A stretch of 59,986 nucleotides of DNA from Streptomyces sp. AcH 505 (GTDB lineage Bacteria > Actinomycetota > Actinomycetes > Streptomycetales > Streptomycetaceae), in assembly GCF_000818175.1 (NCBI RefSeq), contig NZ_JTIY01000001.1, positions 694,924-754,909 on the forward strand, in the 5' to 3' direction. The notes under the pieces were generated by a model. The model was not told where the DNA came from and did no database searches. It was given only the letters and a program-made list of their open reading frames with translations. Shown piece after piece: positions 7,953 through 16,039 of this stretch (within the stretch, counting starts at the first letter, position 1; each line of letters begins with the position of its first letter). Both the position numbers and the translations under genes were made by a program.

Positions 7953-8734
7953 TTCACGGCCCCTTCAGAGATCGGCGAGGCATCCTTGGTCGGGTAGAAG
8001 GTGTCGGGGATCCCGACGGTGCCGGCGGCGGCGGGCAGCTTGGCGGCATCCGTGGGGATGGCGATCAGGCTGGCGTCACCGGCGGCGAGCAGCGCCTGCA
8101 CGGACAGCAGTGTCGAGCGGTGCTGCGCCTCCACGGGGGCGACGGAGGCGAAGAGCCTGCGCAGCTGCGGGTCGCTGACCTGGCCGACGTTCTTGGTGTA
8201 CGTCTGCGCGGCGACGTCCTCCAGCGTGATGGCCAGCTTGACCACGTCCGCCGGGGTCTTGATCGACGGCAGGGTCTGCTTGACGATGGCCGCGTACTTC
8301 GGGTCGGGCCCGGTCTGCGCCTTGCCGCCGCCCTGGGTCGCCGCCGCGTTGAACGCCTTGGCGTGCGCCTGGTGCTGCTGGGTGGTCTTGGCGATGAACG
8401 CCGCGACCGTCTTGTTGCCGTTCTTGATGAACGGCAGGCCTGCCGCTGTCTGGTAGACGCTGACGGCCAGGTTCTCGATGGACGCCGCGGTCTGCAGCGC
8501 CATGATGTCGTCGGCCGACGTCGCGGCCATCGCCCGGTTCGGGCCGAAGAGGGCCGCGGCGCCGATCGCGCCTGCCAGCACGCCTCCCCGCTGCCACCAC
8601 CGCTCCGGTCGGCCCGCGGACTCGGCGAAGTCCGCCAGCGCGCTGCCCGTGATGCGCAAGGCGTCGCTGTTCAGGTCCTGTGACTGCTCGGTCAGTTCTT
8701 CAAGCAGTCGGGTGTCGATGTGCTCTGCGCCCAT
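7949..8734 (-). CDS. ferritin-like domain protein with membrane anchor or signal
   Basis: A 261-residue paralogue of the following lipoprotein. After about 55 residues comes one hydrophobic segment (GGVLAGAIGAAALFG) ending in AMAATS, a possible late signal or anchor. The C-terminal four-helix domain carries SIENLAVSVY, QQHQAHAKAF, LEDVAAQTY and PVEAQHRSTLL, the Glu and E-x2-H pattern of ferritin-like di-iron sites. ATG 8734 is chosen because it is preceded by a purine-rich site; the frame extends further upstream without support. It forms an operon with the lipoprotein (four-base overlap). The pair may form a mixed complex at the membrane (inference). Confidence 0.86.
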   Translation of the reverse strand: MGAEHIDTRLLEELTEQSQDLNSDALRITGSALADFAESAGRPERWWQRGGVLAGAIGAAALFGPNRAMAATSADDIMALQTAASIENLAVSVYQTAAGLPFIKNGNKTVAAFIAKTTQQHQAHAKAFNAAATQGGGKAQTGPDPKYAAIVKQTLPSIKTPADVVKLAITLEDVAAQTYTKNVGQVSDPQLRRLFASVAPVEAQHRSTLLSVQALLAAGDASLIAIPTDAAKLPAAAGTVGIPDTFYPTKDASPISEGAVK

Positions 8735-8925
8735 CACGCCCCATCTCTCTCGGCGCCCGCGCCACCGCGGGCACTCCCACCGACACATTCGCGAGGTAGG
8801 GAGGCGGGGATTGCCCTTGTCACCGGCATGGCGCACTGATTCACCCCATCGGCCCAACGAAGGGCCGGGGATACCGGGGGTAGTAGCAAGGGCCTTCGGG
8901 CGCCTTCGCACAGACCCCCGGTCGT
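8735..8925. other. upstream region of the ferritin-like pair
   Basis: This is the left part of the 357-base stretch without a gene (8735-9091), between the ferritin-like start and the inverted-repeat element. It must hold the promoter of the ferritin-like operon, reading leftwards. I could not identify convincing -35 and -10 hexamers or an operator, and no small gene with Streptomyces codon use is visible. Confidence 0.4.
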
Positions 8926-9099
8926 GCGCCCAGGGCCTGTCGGGTGGATCGGGCCGGATCAGGGAGCGGGAGCCGGTGTCGTGGATCGCAAGGCGGAGGA
9001 GGGAGGCGACGCGGAGCGTCGCCGACCGACGACAACGCCGCGAGGCGCGGTGCCGGCCCCCGCGAGCCCGGCACGATCCACCCGACAGGCCCTAGGCGC
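8926..9099. repeat. MITE-like element with 25-bp terminal inverted repeats
   Basis: Two inverted arms bound about 174 bp. The left arm at 8926-8950 ends in GGGCCTGTCGGGTGGATC and the right arm at 9075-9099 begins with its complement. The inner 18 bp match perfectly, and 24 of 25 match when the arms are extended outward. The interior is non-coding and very GC rich. Such a unit is too short to encode a transposase and has the form of a miniature inverted-repeat transposable element or a dispersed palindromic repeat. No clear target-site duplication is visible. The right arm supplies the last codons and the TAG stop (9092-9094) of the YihY-type gene. Confidence 0.6.
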
Positions 9100-10057
9100 C
9101 GGGACCCGGATCGGGCCGTACCGCGTCGCGCAGCCCGGCGCGCGCGGCCTCCAGCTGGGCGGCGAAGGCCACGCCGAGGAGGAGGGCGATGGCGGCGAGG
9201 TTGGCCCACAGCAGCAGCGCGACGAAGGCGGTCAGGGGCCCGTAGACCGTGCCGAAGGAGCCGCTGCGGTCGACGTACAGGCCGAGCAGCCAGGTCGCCG
9301 CCACCCACAGCACCAGATGGACGGCGGAGCCGAAGGCGAGCCAGGTGTAGCCCGGCTGGTCGCGGCGGGGCGCCCAGCGGAACAGGGCCGCCGACGCCAC
9401 CCAGGTCAGCAGCACCCCGACCGGGATCCGCAGCCAGTCCCAGGCGTTGCGCAGCCCCTGTCCCCAGCCGAAGGTCTCGTCCAGGGCGCTGCCCACCGCC
9501 TCGCCGCCGACCAGCACCAGGAACCCCCCGATCAGCGGGAGTCCGGCGATGACGACGAGCAGCAGCGCCCTGCCGTACTTGAGCACGAAGGGCCGGTCGC
9601 GCTCGATGCCGTAGATGCGGTTGGCGCCGCGCTCGATCTGGGACATGGCGGCGGCGAGATTGACGGTGGCGAAGCCGAGGCCGAGCCAGACGGCGATGGC
9701 GGCGCCGATCCCGGCGCCCGCGCCGCGCCGCGACCGGTCGAGCGAGTCGCGTACGAGTTCGGCGCTGGGCCCCGGCGCGATCCGGCCGAGCGTCAGCTCC
9801 ACGACCCGGCCGACGCTCTCGGTGTGCACGGTGGTGGCGACCCCGACCAGCGCGATGGTGAACGGCACGAGCGCCAGGACGATCTGGAAGGCCAGCGCGC
9901 GGGCGTTGCTGAAGCCGTCCGCGTAACGGAACCGCAGAAAGGCGTCGACGAGCAGCTTGCGGCCGCCGTAGCGGCGCAGCGCCGCCCACGCCTCGTCGCC
10001 GGACAGCTCGTCACCGATCATGTCCCGCGTCTGCGGAACATGGACCGCTGTCCCCAT
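9092..10057 (-). CDS. YihY/BrkB-family inner-membrane protein
   Basis: A 321-residue polytopic membrane protein of the YihY/virulence-factor BrkB family. It has about six transmembrane helices, for example ALAFQIVLALVPFTIALVGV, a helix at AIAVWLGLGFATVNLAAA, ALLLVVIAGLPLIGGFLVLV, and the two C-terminal helices around YGPLTAFVALLLWANLAAIALL. The characteristic R-ALAFQ and YGPL motifs are present. The family was once wrongly called ribonuclease BN; its transport substrate is uncertain. ATG 10057 follows a GGGGGAC site; an internal Met at residue 13 is an alternative. The C terminus runs into an inverted-repeat element that provides the stop codon. Confidence 0.85.
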   Translation of the reverse strand: MGTAVHVPQTRDMIGDELSGDEAWAALRRYGGRKLLVDAFLRFRYADGFSNARALAFQIVLALVPFTIALVGVATTVHTESVGRVVELTLGRIAPGPSAELVRDSLDRSRRGAGAGIGAAIAVWLGLGFATVNLAAAMSQIERGANRIYGIERDRPFVLKYGRALLLVVIAGLPLIGGFLVLVGGEAVGSALDETFGWGQGLRNAWDWLRIPVGVLLTWVASAALFRWAPRRDQPGYTWLAFGSAVHLVLWVAATWLLGLYVDRSGSFGTVYGPLTAFVALLLWANLAAIALLLGVAFAAQLEAARAGLRDAVRPDPGPGA

Positions 10058-10134
10058 CTCGTCCCCCGCCTCGCCGCCCGGTGATCCCCGGCGGCGTCTA
10101 CCCCGTACGGCCGGGAACAGGCACGGGGCGGCCG

Positions 10135-11145
10135 TCAGCGGACGCTGAGCCAGTGCGGGTCGGGGACGACGGTCAGCACGGCCGACACGAGGACGACGCA
10201 GGACAGTACGGCCAGTTCGGCGCGGGCGGGCCCGCCCGCGTCCCGGCCGCCCCGCAGCCGCCCTCTGGCGCGCAGGGCCAGGCCGCTCGCCACGGCGACG
10301 AGCGCGAGCTTGGCGATGAGGACCCGGCCGTACGCCGAGCTGAGCACCACGTCGAACGGCAGGCGGCGCAGCGCCGACACGGTGCCGGTCGCGGTGAGGG
10401 CGGCGAGCAGCCAGCCGGCGACCCGGGCGTAGCGGGCGAGGACGGCGCGCGCCTCGGTCCTGTCGGCCCTGCGCAGCCACATCGTGCGCAGGACGTGGCA
10501 CAGGCCGCCGGTCCACACGGAGGCGGCGGTGAGATGGACGACGGTGAGGGCCGTGCCGAGCAGCGGGGTGTACGCCTCGGGGTGCGCGCGCAGGGCCTCG
10601 GCGCCGATGACGACGGCCAGCGGCAGCGCGGCGAGGAACGGCCGCCTCAGCGCGGCGCAGCCGGCGGCGAGCAGGAAGCCGTTGGCCATGACGAGCAGCA
10701 GCCGGCCGTCGACCGTGCCGTAGACGGAGGCGATGTCGAGGTCGCTGACCTCGGAGAGCACCAGGATCTGACCTGCCGCCGCGGCGGCTCCGGTCAGTGC
10801 GGCGGGCACGGCCCAACTGCGGGGCGCGGGACCGGTACGCGCGAACCGGTGACCGGCCAGCTCGCCGATGTGCAGGGCCAGCGCGGCGAAGACGGCGGCG
10901 CGCAGCAGGGTGGTGGGTCCCGCGGCGGGGATGTGCAGCTCGCCGGTGCCGTGGGTGGCGGCGCCGACACCGAGCAGGGCGATCAGCACGGCGAGCACGG
11001 CCCCGCCCGCGAGCAGGGCCTTGGTACGGGGGGTCGGTCGCGTGGCGGGCGGCGGCGCGCTCGCGGGACCGGCACCGGGGCCCGCGCCGGTCCGCCGGCG
11101 GCCTGCCTCGGTGACATCGCCTGCGATGGGTCCCGGGAAGATCAC
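10135..11145 (-). CDS. CopD-family copper-resistance-type membrane protein
   Basis: A 336-residue integral membrane protein. After a Pro- and Arg-rich N-terminal cytoplasmic segment of about 40 residues come eight or so hydrophobic helices, including ALLAGGAVLAVLIALLGVG. The CopD domain part shows VVHLTAASVWTGGLCHVL and a region RVLIAKLALVAVA, with the His and Trp pattern of that family. CopD proteins are linked to copper uptake across the membrane, often with a CopC partner; no CopC is encoded here. Start GTG 11145 has a GGAGA about 12 bases upstream. Transcribed in the same direction as the YihY gene, 77 bases before it. Confidence 0.82.
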   Translation of the reverse strand: MIFPGPIAGDVTEAGRRRTGAGPGAGPASAPPPATRPTPRTKALLAGGAVLAVLIALLGVGAATHGTGELHIPAAGPTTLLRAAVFAALALHIGELAGHRFARTGPAPRSWAVPAALTGAAAAAGQILVLSEVSDLDIASVYGTVDGRLLLVMANGFLLAAGCAALRRPFLAALPLAVVIGAEALRAHPEAYTPLLGTALTVVHLTAASVWTGGLCHVLRTMWLRRADRTEARAVLARYARVAGWLLAALTATGTVSALRRLPFDVVLSSAYGRVLIAKLALVAVASGLALRARGRLRGGRDAGGPARAELAVLSCVVLVSAVLTVVPDPHWLSVR

Positions 11146-11260
11146 CGGATGATCGTCTCCGCCGCCGCTGTCGCGCGCCAGCTCGGCTGCGGCGAATGCC
11201 GTACGGCGGATCCGGTGGGCGGCCCTCCGGACCCGGGGGCCGCCGCGCGCCGGTCGCGTG

Positions 11261-11476
11261 TCAGCCCTTGCTGCGGGCGGCCAGGAACTCGTCGAAGTTC
11301 AGCAGCCCGTCACCGTTGCCGTCGTGGGCGTTGATGACTGCCTGGGCCACGGGCTCCGTCACGTAGTGGTCGCCGAGCCGAGCCATGAGGCTCTTGTACT
11401 CGGCGGCCGTGATCAGGCCGTCCCCGTCCGCGTCGAACTGGTCGAACGCCTTGCGCACGTCGTCGATGTCCGCCAC
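11261..11476 (-). CDS. EF-hand calcium-binding protein (71 aa)
   Basis: A small calmodulin-like protein with two canonical EF-hand loops, DADGDGLITAAEY and HDGNGDGLLNFDEF. Each has acidic residues at positions 1, 3, 5 and 12, except that the second begins one residue after a His. GTG 11476 is preferred because AAGGGG lies eight bases upstream and the product then starts ADIDDVRKAF, like other Streptomyces EF-hand proteins. An ATG at 11497 has no ribosome site. These proteins buffer or sense calcium in the cytoplasm and have been tied to aerial growth in Streptomyces. Monocistronic by appearance. Confidence 0.88.
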   Translation of the reverse strand: MADIDDVRKAFDQFDADGDGLITAAEYKSLMARLGDHYVTEPVAQAVINAHDGNGDGLLNFDEFLAARSKG

Positions 11477-11554
11477 TGATTCCGCCCCTTCGTTCATGCC
11501 GTATGGACGGGTTCAGATTATCGGCTCGTCGCGGCCCTCCTGAGCGGCGGTACG

Positions 11555-12079
11555 TCAGGGCAGCTGTCGGTCGGCGACGCGCATCTCGAACCATGTGGTC
11601 TTGCCCCTGGGTAAGAGGTCCACGCCCCAGCGGTCGGCGAGCCGGTTGACCAGGAACAGGCCCCGGCCGCTGGTGTCCATCTCGCGGACCGGCATCAGAC
11701 ACGGCAGCCCGCGCGACGGGTCCCGTACCTCGATCCTGATCCAGCCGCGGCGCCGCAGCATCCGCAGCCCGAAGACCCGGGCGCCGGTGTGCCGGACGGC
11801 GTTGCCGACGAGTTCGGAGACGAGCAGGACGGCGTACTCGGCGGTCTGCGGCGAAAGCGCCCACTGGCGCAGTACGACACCGTGGGTGATCCGCCGGGCG
11901 GCCGCCGCCGACTCGGGGCGGGACGGCAGCCGGACTTCCGCGTCCGTCGGATTACCGAACAATTCCAGCGCCTGAAGCGCCTGTTCGTCCTCGACGGCCG
12001 GTGTCCGCCGCACCGTGGACGCATGGCCGCTTCGCTGCGGCTGCTCCACATCCTCCAGGCCCGCCATGCCCACCATCAT
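11555..12079 (-). CDS. anti-sigma-factor-type ATP-binding protein (HATPase, RsbW-like)
   Basis: A 174-residue protein with a single GHKL/HATPase domain. The N-box is ELVGNAVRHTG, the G1-type segment is EVRDPSRGLP and the G2 box is SGRGLFLVNRLADRWGVD. There is no histidine phosphotransfer domain, so it resembles the many Streptomyces RsbW/SpoIIAB-like kinases that bind sigma or anti-anti-sigma proteins. No cognate sigma or STAS gene adjoins it. The start is uncertain. ATG 12079 gives normal codon use. The frame is open to 12139 and beyond, but those codons (ACT, ATT, TTG) are atypical for coding sequence, and a perfect palindrome sits there instead. Confidence 0.82.
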   Translation of the reverse strand: MMVGMAGLEDVEQPQRSGHASTVRRTPAVEDEQALQALELFGNPTDAEVRLPSRPESAAAARRITHGVVLRQWALSPQTAEYAVLLVSELVGNAVRHTGARVFGLRMLRRRGWIRIEVRDPSRGLPCLMPVREMDTSGRGLFLVNRLADRWGVDLLPRGKTTWFEMRVADRQLP

Positions 12080-12121
12080 GGCCGCAGCGAGGGCGCTCCG
12101 GGGGCGTTCCTGGGGAATCAA

Positions 12122-12148
12122 CCCCCCGGAATGAGTCATTCCGGGGGG
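12122..12148. promoter_or_regulatory. 27-bp perfect palindrome upstream of the RsbW-like gene
   Basis: The arms CCCCCCGGAATGA (12122-12134) and TCATTCCGGGGGG (12136-12148) are exact complements around one central G. It lies 43 bases upstream of the preferred start at 12079. A second palindrome, GGCATATGCC (12156-12165), is close by. The core GGAATGAGTCATTCC looks like a dimer binding site. As RNA it would fold into a strong hairpin but without a U run. Operator is the likelier reading; a transcript 5' hairpin is the alternative. Confidence 0.5.
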
Positions 12149-12281
12149 CGTGTTTGGCATATGCCACCGGCAGTACGCATTGCCGAACAGCCTGACTGAC
12201 CTGCGGTGACACCGCGCGTTCGAACGGTCGCGACACGCGATCAAGCGTTTTTTCTTAAGGTTCTCTTAAGGTGGGGCTAAG

Positions 12282-12300
12282 CCGTCAGGCCACTTGACGG
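12282..12300 (-). terminator. weak hairpin downstream of the enoyl-CoA hydratase gene
   Basis: CCGTCA (12282-12287) and TGACGG (12295-12300) pair around a seven-base loop, 31 bases beyond the stop of the hydratase gene. There is no U tract in the expected place, although A/T-rich direct repeats (TCTTAAGGT type) follow at about 12250-12272. It may be a weak or factor-assisted terminator. Confidence 0.3.
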
Positions 12301-12330
12301 AACCCGTCGCCATGTCCAACAGGCAGTGGG

Positions 12331-13110
12331 TCAGAGGAACTTGGCCTTGCCCGGACCGTCCTCGACGAAGGAGCGCATCCCGCGCTCCCGGTCCTCGGTG
12401 GCGAACAGGCCTGCGAACCAGTTGCGTTCGATGGCGAGCCCGGTCTCCAGGTCGGTCTCCAGACCCGCGTCGACCGACTCCTTCGCCGCGCGCAGCGCGA
12501 GCGCCGGCCCCTTGGCGAGCTTCGCCGCCCAGGCGTGCGCCTGCTCGTAGACCTCGGCCGCCGGGACCACCCGGTCGACGAGACCGATCGCCAGAGCCTC
12601 GTCCGCCGCGACCTGACGGCCCGTGAAGATCAGGTCCTTGGCGCGGGAGGGTCCGACCAGCCTGGCGAGCCGCTGGGTGCCACCGGCGCCGGGAATCAGC
12701 CCCAGCAGGATCTCGGGCTGACCGAGCTTGGCGTTGTCGGCGGCGATCCGGAAGTCGGCGCACAGGGTCAGCTCGCAGCCGCCGCCGAGCGCGTAGCCGG
12801 TGACGGCGGCGACGACGGGCTTGGGGATACGGGCCACGGCCGTGAACGACTCCTGGAGGGAGCGGGAGCGGACGATCATCGCCGCGTGGTCCATCTGCCG
12901 CATCTCCTTGATGTCGGCGCCGGCGGCGAAGACCTTCTCGCCGCCGTACAGGACGACGGAGCGCACGTCGTCACGCCGGCCCACCTCTTCGGCGAGCTCG
13001 CGCAGCCGGTCCTGGATCGAGATGTCCAGCGCGTTCATCGGGGGGCGGTCGAGCCGGATCGTTCCGACGCCGCCGTCGACTTCGAGGGTCACAGTGTTCG
13101 CAGATGCCAT
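12331..13110 (-). CDS. enoyl-CoA hydratase/isomerase family protein (crotonase)
   Basis: A 259-residue crotonase of normal length. Substrate-binding and oxyanion-hole segments are FAAGADIKEM and ALGGGCELTL. Both catalytic glutamates of a true 2-enoyl-CoA hydratase are in register: E113 in GGGCEL and E133 in QPEILLGLIPGAGG, 20 residues apart as in rat crotonase (E144/E164). It therefore probably hydrates trans-2-enoyl-CoA in fatty-acid or branched-chain degradation. ATG 13110 is the start. No beta-oxidation partner gene is adjacent, so the physiological substrate is open. Confidence 0.9.
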   Translation of the reverse strand: MASANTVTLEVDGGVGTIRLDRPPMNALDISIQDRLRELAEEVGRRDDVRSVVLYGGEKVFAAGADIKEMRQMDHAAMIVRSRSLQESFTAVARIPKPVVAAVTGYALGGGCELTLCADFRIAADNAKLGQPEILLGLIPGAGGTQRLARLVGPSRAKDLIFTGRQVAADEALAIGLVDRVVPAAEVYEQAHAWAAKLAKGPALALRAAKESVDAGLETDLETGLAIERNWFAGLFATEDRERGMRSFVEDGPGKAKFL

Positions 13111-13139
13111 GGGAGGCAGGTTAACGGCGGCTAACGCGC

Positions 13140-13178
13140 GGGGACCCGGTGCGCTTGGTCACAGCGCGCCGGGTCCCC
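13140..13178 (-). terminator. terminator hairpin after the first L,D-transpeptidase gene
   Basis: GGGGACCCGG (13140-13149) pairs with CCGGGTCCCC (13169-13178), extended by a partial GCGC pairing inside. It lies 27 bases past the stop at 13205, read leftwards. There is no clear U run, as is common in Streptomyces terminators. Confidence 0.6.
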
Positions 13179-13204
13179 GGTGACGAAGCCGGTGGAGCGG
13201 GTAC

Positions 13205-14458
13205 CTACTTGGTCCAGTCCGCCCAGGACAGGTTCCAGCCGTTCAGCCCGTTGTCCGGGGCGATCGTCTTGTCCTTGGAGTTCTTCACGACGACCACGTC
13301 ACCGATGAGCGAGCTGTTGTAGAACCAGGCCGCCGGGGTGCCGCTGTCGCCGCCGCCGCGCGCGTCACGCAGGCCGACACAGCCGTGGCTGGTGTTGGTC
13401 GAGCCGAAGATGCCCGGCGCCGCCCAGTAGTTGCCGTGGATGAAGGTGCCCGACGACGAGAGGCGCATCGCGTGCGGCACGTCGGGGATGTCGTACTCCC
13501 CGCCGAACCCGACCGTGTCACCGTTCATCCGGGTCACCGCGTACTTCTCGCTGATGACCATCTGCCCGTTGTACGTGGTGTTCGCCGGCGCGCCCGCGCT
13601 GATCGGGATCTTCTTGATCTGCTTGCCGTCCCTGACGACCTTCATGGTGTGCTTGCCCGCGTCGACCGTGGAGACCTGCGAGCGGCCGATCGTGAAGCTG
13701 AACGACTTGGCCTGCTTGCCGTAGACCCCCGGCCGCCCCTCGACGCCGTCGAGGTTGAGCTTGACCGTGACCTTGGTCCCCGGCGCCCAGTACTTCTCGG
13801 GCCGGAAGTCGAGGCGGTCGTTGCCGAACCAGTGGCCCTCGACCGGCACCGCCGGGTCGGCGGTCACGGTGATGGCCTTCTCCACCGCCTCCGGGTCCGT
13901 GATGCCCCGGGTGAAGTTGAGCGAGACCGGCATACCCACGCCGACCGTCGCCTTGTCCTCGGGGGTGTAGTAGCCGATGAAGGTGTTCTGCGGGACGAGC
14001 GTGGTGAAGGTGATGTCCTTGGCGGACACCCGCCCGTCCGCGTCCTTCGCCGACGCGTGCACCTTGTACTTGGTCGCGCCCGCCAGATGCTGGAGCGGCT
14101 GCCACGTGCTGCCGTCCGCCGCGAGCTTCCCGTCGACCGGGTCGCCCTTGTCGTCCTTGACGGTGACGGTCGTCAGCTTGCCCTTGGCCGCCGACACCTT
14201 CAGCGCGCCGGTGGTGGCGACCGACTTCGCGCCGTCCTCCGGTGCGATCGTCACGACCGCCTGCGAAGCGGTGTTGGCCGCCTGCGCCGCGTCCTTGGCG
14301 TCGCCCGCCTTGTCACCGCCGCCCTTCGCCGCGCCGCCCCCGCCGCCGCCCCCGCAGGCGGTGACCATGATCAGCAGGGCGCCGAGCAACAGCGCCAGCA
14401 GCCCCGTTCGGCTTCTGCGCCGCACCGGCGCCTTGGATATCGGTAGCTGGTTCACCAT
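13205..14458 (-). CDS. Ig-like/YkuD L,D-transpeptidase lipoprotein (first paralogue)
   Basis: A 417-residue exported enzyme. It has a basic N terminus and a hydrophobic helix ending in lipobox VTAC at Cys35, then a Gly-rich linker, two bacterial Ig-like domains (roughly residues 65-265) and a YkuD catalytic domain. The catalytic motif TSHGCVGLRD has its Cys at residue 360, with HGNYW upstream. It forms 3-3 peptidoglycan cross-links or attaches proteins to the wall outside the membrane. ATG 14458 follows GAGGGGAGA. The paralogue at 14678-15889 has the same architecture; the two genes are in tandem but each has its own signal. C-terminal region NGLNGWNLSWADW is shared with the paralogue. Confidence 0.94.
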   Translation of the reverse strand: MVNQLPISKAPVRRRSRTGLLALLLGALLIMVTACGGGGGGGAAKGGGDKAGDAKDAAQAANTASQAVVTIAPEDGAKSVATTGALKVSAAKGKLTTVTVKDDKGDPVDGKLAADGSTWQPLQHLAGATKYKVHASAKDADGRVSAKDITFTTLVPQNTFIGYYTPEDKATVGVGMPVSLNFTRGITDPEAVEKAITVTADPAVPVEGHWFGNDRLDFRPEKYWAPGTKVTVKLNLDGVEGRPGVYGKQAKSFSFTIGRSQVSTVDAGKHTMKVVRDGKQIKKIPISAGAPANTTYNGQMVISEKYAVTRMNGDTVGFGGEYDIPDVPHAMRLSSSGTFIHGNYWAAPGIFGSTNTSHGCVGLRDARGGGDSGTPAAWFYNSSLIGDVVVVKNSKDKTIAPDNGLNGWNLSWADWTK

Positions 14459-14619
14459 GGTCGTCTCCCCTCGCACGGCCTGGCCCCGCCACGGCCCGCA
14501 CTCCTGCGCGCCTGGTCCACGCGCCCGGCGATAGATAATCACATCGAGTGCCCCGTGGAGTTCTCGCTAATGTCACCGTTCCGTCCCAACTGCGCCGGAC
14601 AGTGCAGGTCATGGCGGTG

Positions 14620-14675
14620 TACGGGCCGGACGGCGCGGTGTACGGGCAGCGCGGGGTACGGGCCGGACGGCGCGG
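14620..14675. repeat. short direct repeats beyond the second L,D-transpeptidase gene
   Basis: The 19-mer TACGGGCCGGACGGCGCGG occurs at 14620-14638 and again at 14657-14675, with a degenerate copy beginning at 14641 between them. The array lies just 3' of the second transpeptidase stop (14678-14680) and about 160 bp upstream of the first transpeptidase gene. It has the form of a small replication-slippage expansion. Confidence 0.6.
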
Positions 14676-14677
14676 GC

Positions 14678-15889
14678 TCAGCGCAGGGCCGAGCCGGCCA
14701 CCCAGGCCGGCCAGTCCAGGTTCCAGCCACTGAGCCCGTTGTCCGGAGCGACCACGCTGTCACGGGAGTTGACGACCTCCACCACGTCGCCGACCAGCGT
14801 CCGGTCGAAGAACCAGCCCGCCGGGGTGTCGGCGCCGCCGCCCTTGACGTCCCGCAGCCCCACGCACCCGTGACTGGTGTTCAGGGAGCCGAACGTGTCC
14901 TCGGACGCCCAGTAGTTGCCGTGCAGGAACGTCCCCGACGTGGTCAGCCGCAGCGCGTGCGGCACGTCCTTGATGTCGTACTCCCCGCCGAACCCGACGG
15001 TCCTGCCGTCCATGCGCGTGACGTCGTACAGCTCGGAGACCACCATCTTGCCGTTGTACGTGGTCGTCTTCGCGGCGCCCGCCGTGATCGGCAGGGTGGA
15101 CAGCAGCGCCCCGTCGCGCCGTACCTCCATGGTGTGCCGCTCGGCGTCGACCAGCGAGACCTGCGAGCGGCCGACCGTGAAGGCGACGGTCTTGCGCTGG
15201 ATGCCGACGACCCCGGGCGCCGCCTGGACGTCCCGCAGCCGCACATCGACCGTGACCTTCGTGCCCGGCCGCCAGTAAGCGCGCGGCCGGAAGTCGAGGC
15301 GCCGGTCGCCGAACCAGTGCCCGACGACCTCCACCGCCGGGACGGAGGTGATCCGGATGGCGCGCTCGACGGCGGCCCGGTCGCGGATCCGCCGGTTGAA
15401 GTCGAACGAGACGATCATGCCCGTACCGACGGTCGAACGGTTCTCCGGCTTGAAGTACCCGATGAAGCGGTGGGTGGGCACCGCCGTGGTGAAGGTCGTG
15501 TGCCGCGCCGAGCGCCTGCCGTCCCCGTCGACCGCGACCGCGTCCACGCCGTACTTGGCCGCCAGGGCGACCCGCTCGCCGCTCAGCGGGGCCCAGGAGC
15601 GGCCGTCGGCGGAGATCCGGCCCGCCAGCGGCTCCCGGACCGCGTCCTCGACCCTGCGTACCTCGACCCGCTCCAGACGGCCCTCGGCCACCTTGACCGC
15701 GATCCGGTCCGACCGGCCGACGCCCTTCGTGCCGTTCCCGGGCGTGACCTGGATCGAGTCCCCGGGTGCCCCGGACTTTCCGGCCAGGAACGAGCCGCCG
15801 CCGGAGCACCCCGCCAGCCCGCCCATCAGTCCTGCCCAGGCCAGTACGGTGGCCGCGGCGGCCCCTGCGCGCTTCAGTACATGTCTCAC
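14678..15889 (-). CDS. Ig-like/YkuD L,D-transpeptidase lipoprotein (second paralogue)
   Basis: A 403-residue paralogue of the neighbouring enzyme with the same order: signal peptide with lipobox LAGC at Cys28, two Ig-like domains and a YkuD domain with NTSHGCVGLRD (Cys342). Shared landmarks include FIGYF/Y, VGFGGEYDI and the C-terminal NGLSGWNLDWPAW. Its substrate is the meso- or LL-diaminopimelate-containing peptidoglycan stem peptide. The start is GTG 15889, weakly served by GGAAG three bases upstream; no other in-frame start gives a signal peptide. Divergent from glgX with 150 bases between the start codons. Confidence 0.93.
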   Translation of the reverse strand: MRHVLKRAGAAAATVLAWAGLMGGLAGCSGGGSFLAGKSGAPGDSIQVTPGNGTKGVGRSDRIAVKVAEGRLERVEVRRVEDAVREPLAGRISADGRSWAPLSGERVALAAKYGVDAVAVDGDGRRSARHTTFTTAVPTHRFIGYFKPENRSTVGTGMIVSFDFNRRIRDRAAVERAIRITSVPAVEVVGHWFGDRRLDFRPRAYWRPGTKVTVDVRLRDVQAAPGVVGIQRKTVAFTVGRSQVSLVDAERHTMEVRRDGALLSTLPITAGAAKTTTYNGKMVVSELYDVTRMDGRTVGFGGEYDIKDVPHALRLTTSGTFLHGNYWASEDTFGSLNTSHGCVGLRDVKGGGADTPAGWFFDRTLVGDVVEVVNSRDSVVAPDNGLSGWNLDWPAWVAGSALR

Positions 15890-16039
15890 ACACTTCCAAC
15901 GATCAGCCCCCCGCGCCGGAAACGTGAGGGCGGGGCCCGAGAAGGGAAGAACAGTCGCAAGGACCACGCGAGGAGAGCCACGGCCGGGACGCCGTGCGCA
16001 CCGAGCCGCGAGGCCGACGAGCCGCAGGAGGCCGGACAG

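Noticed and set aside
12331..13110. Non-hydratase crotonase
   Set aside because: Unlike the crotonase at 52 kb, both hydratase glutamates (113, 133) are present, so a normal enoyl-CoA hydratase is the simpler call.
14555..16039. Upstream extension of glgX
   Set aside because: The frame is open only because it is antisense to the L,D-transpeptidase; typical coding and an AGGAGG site begin at 16040.
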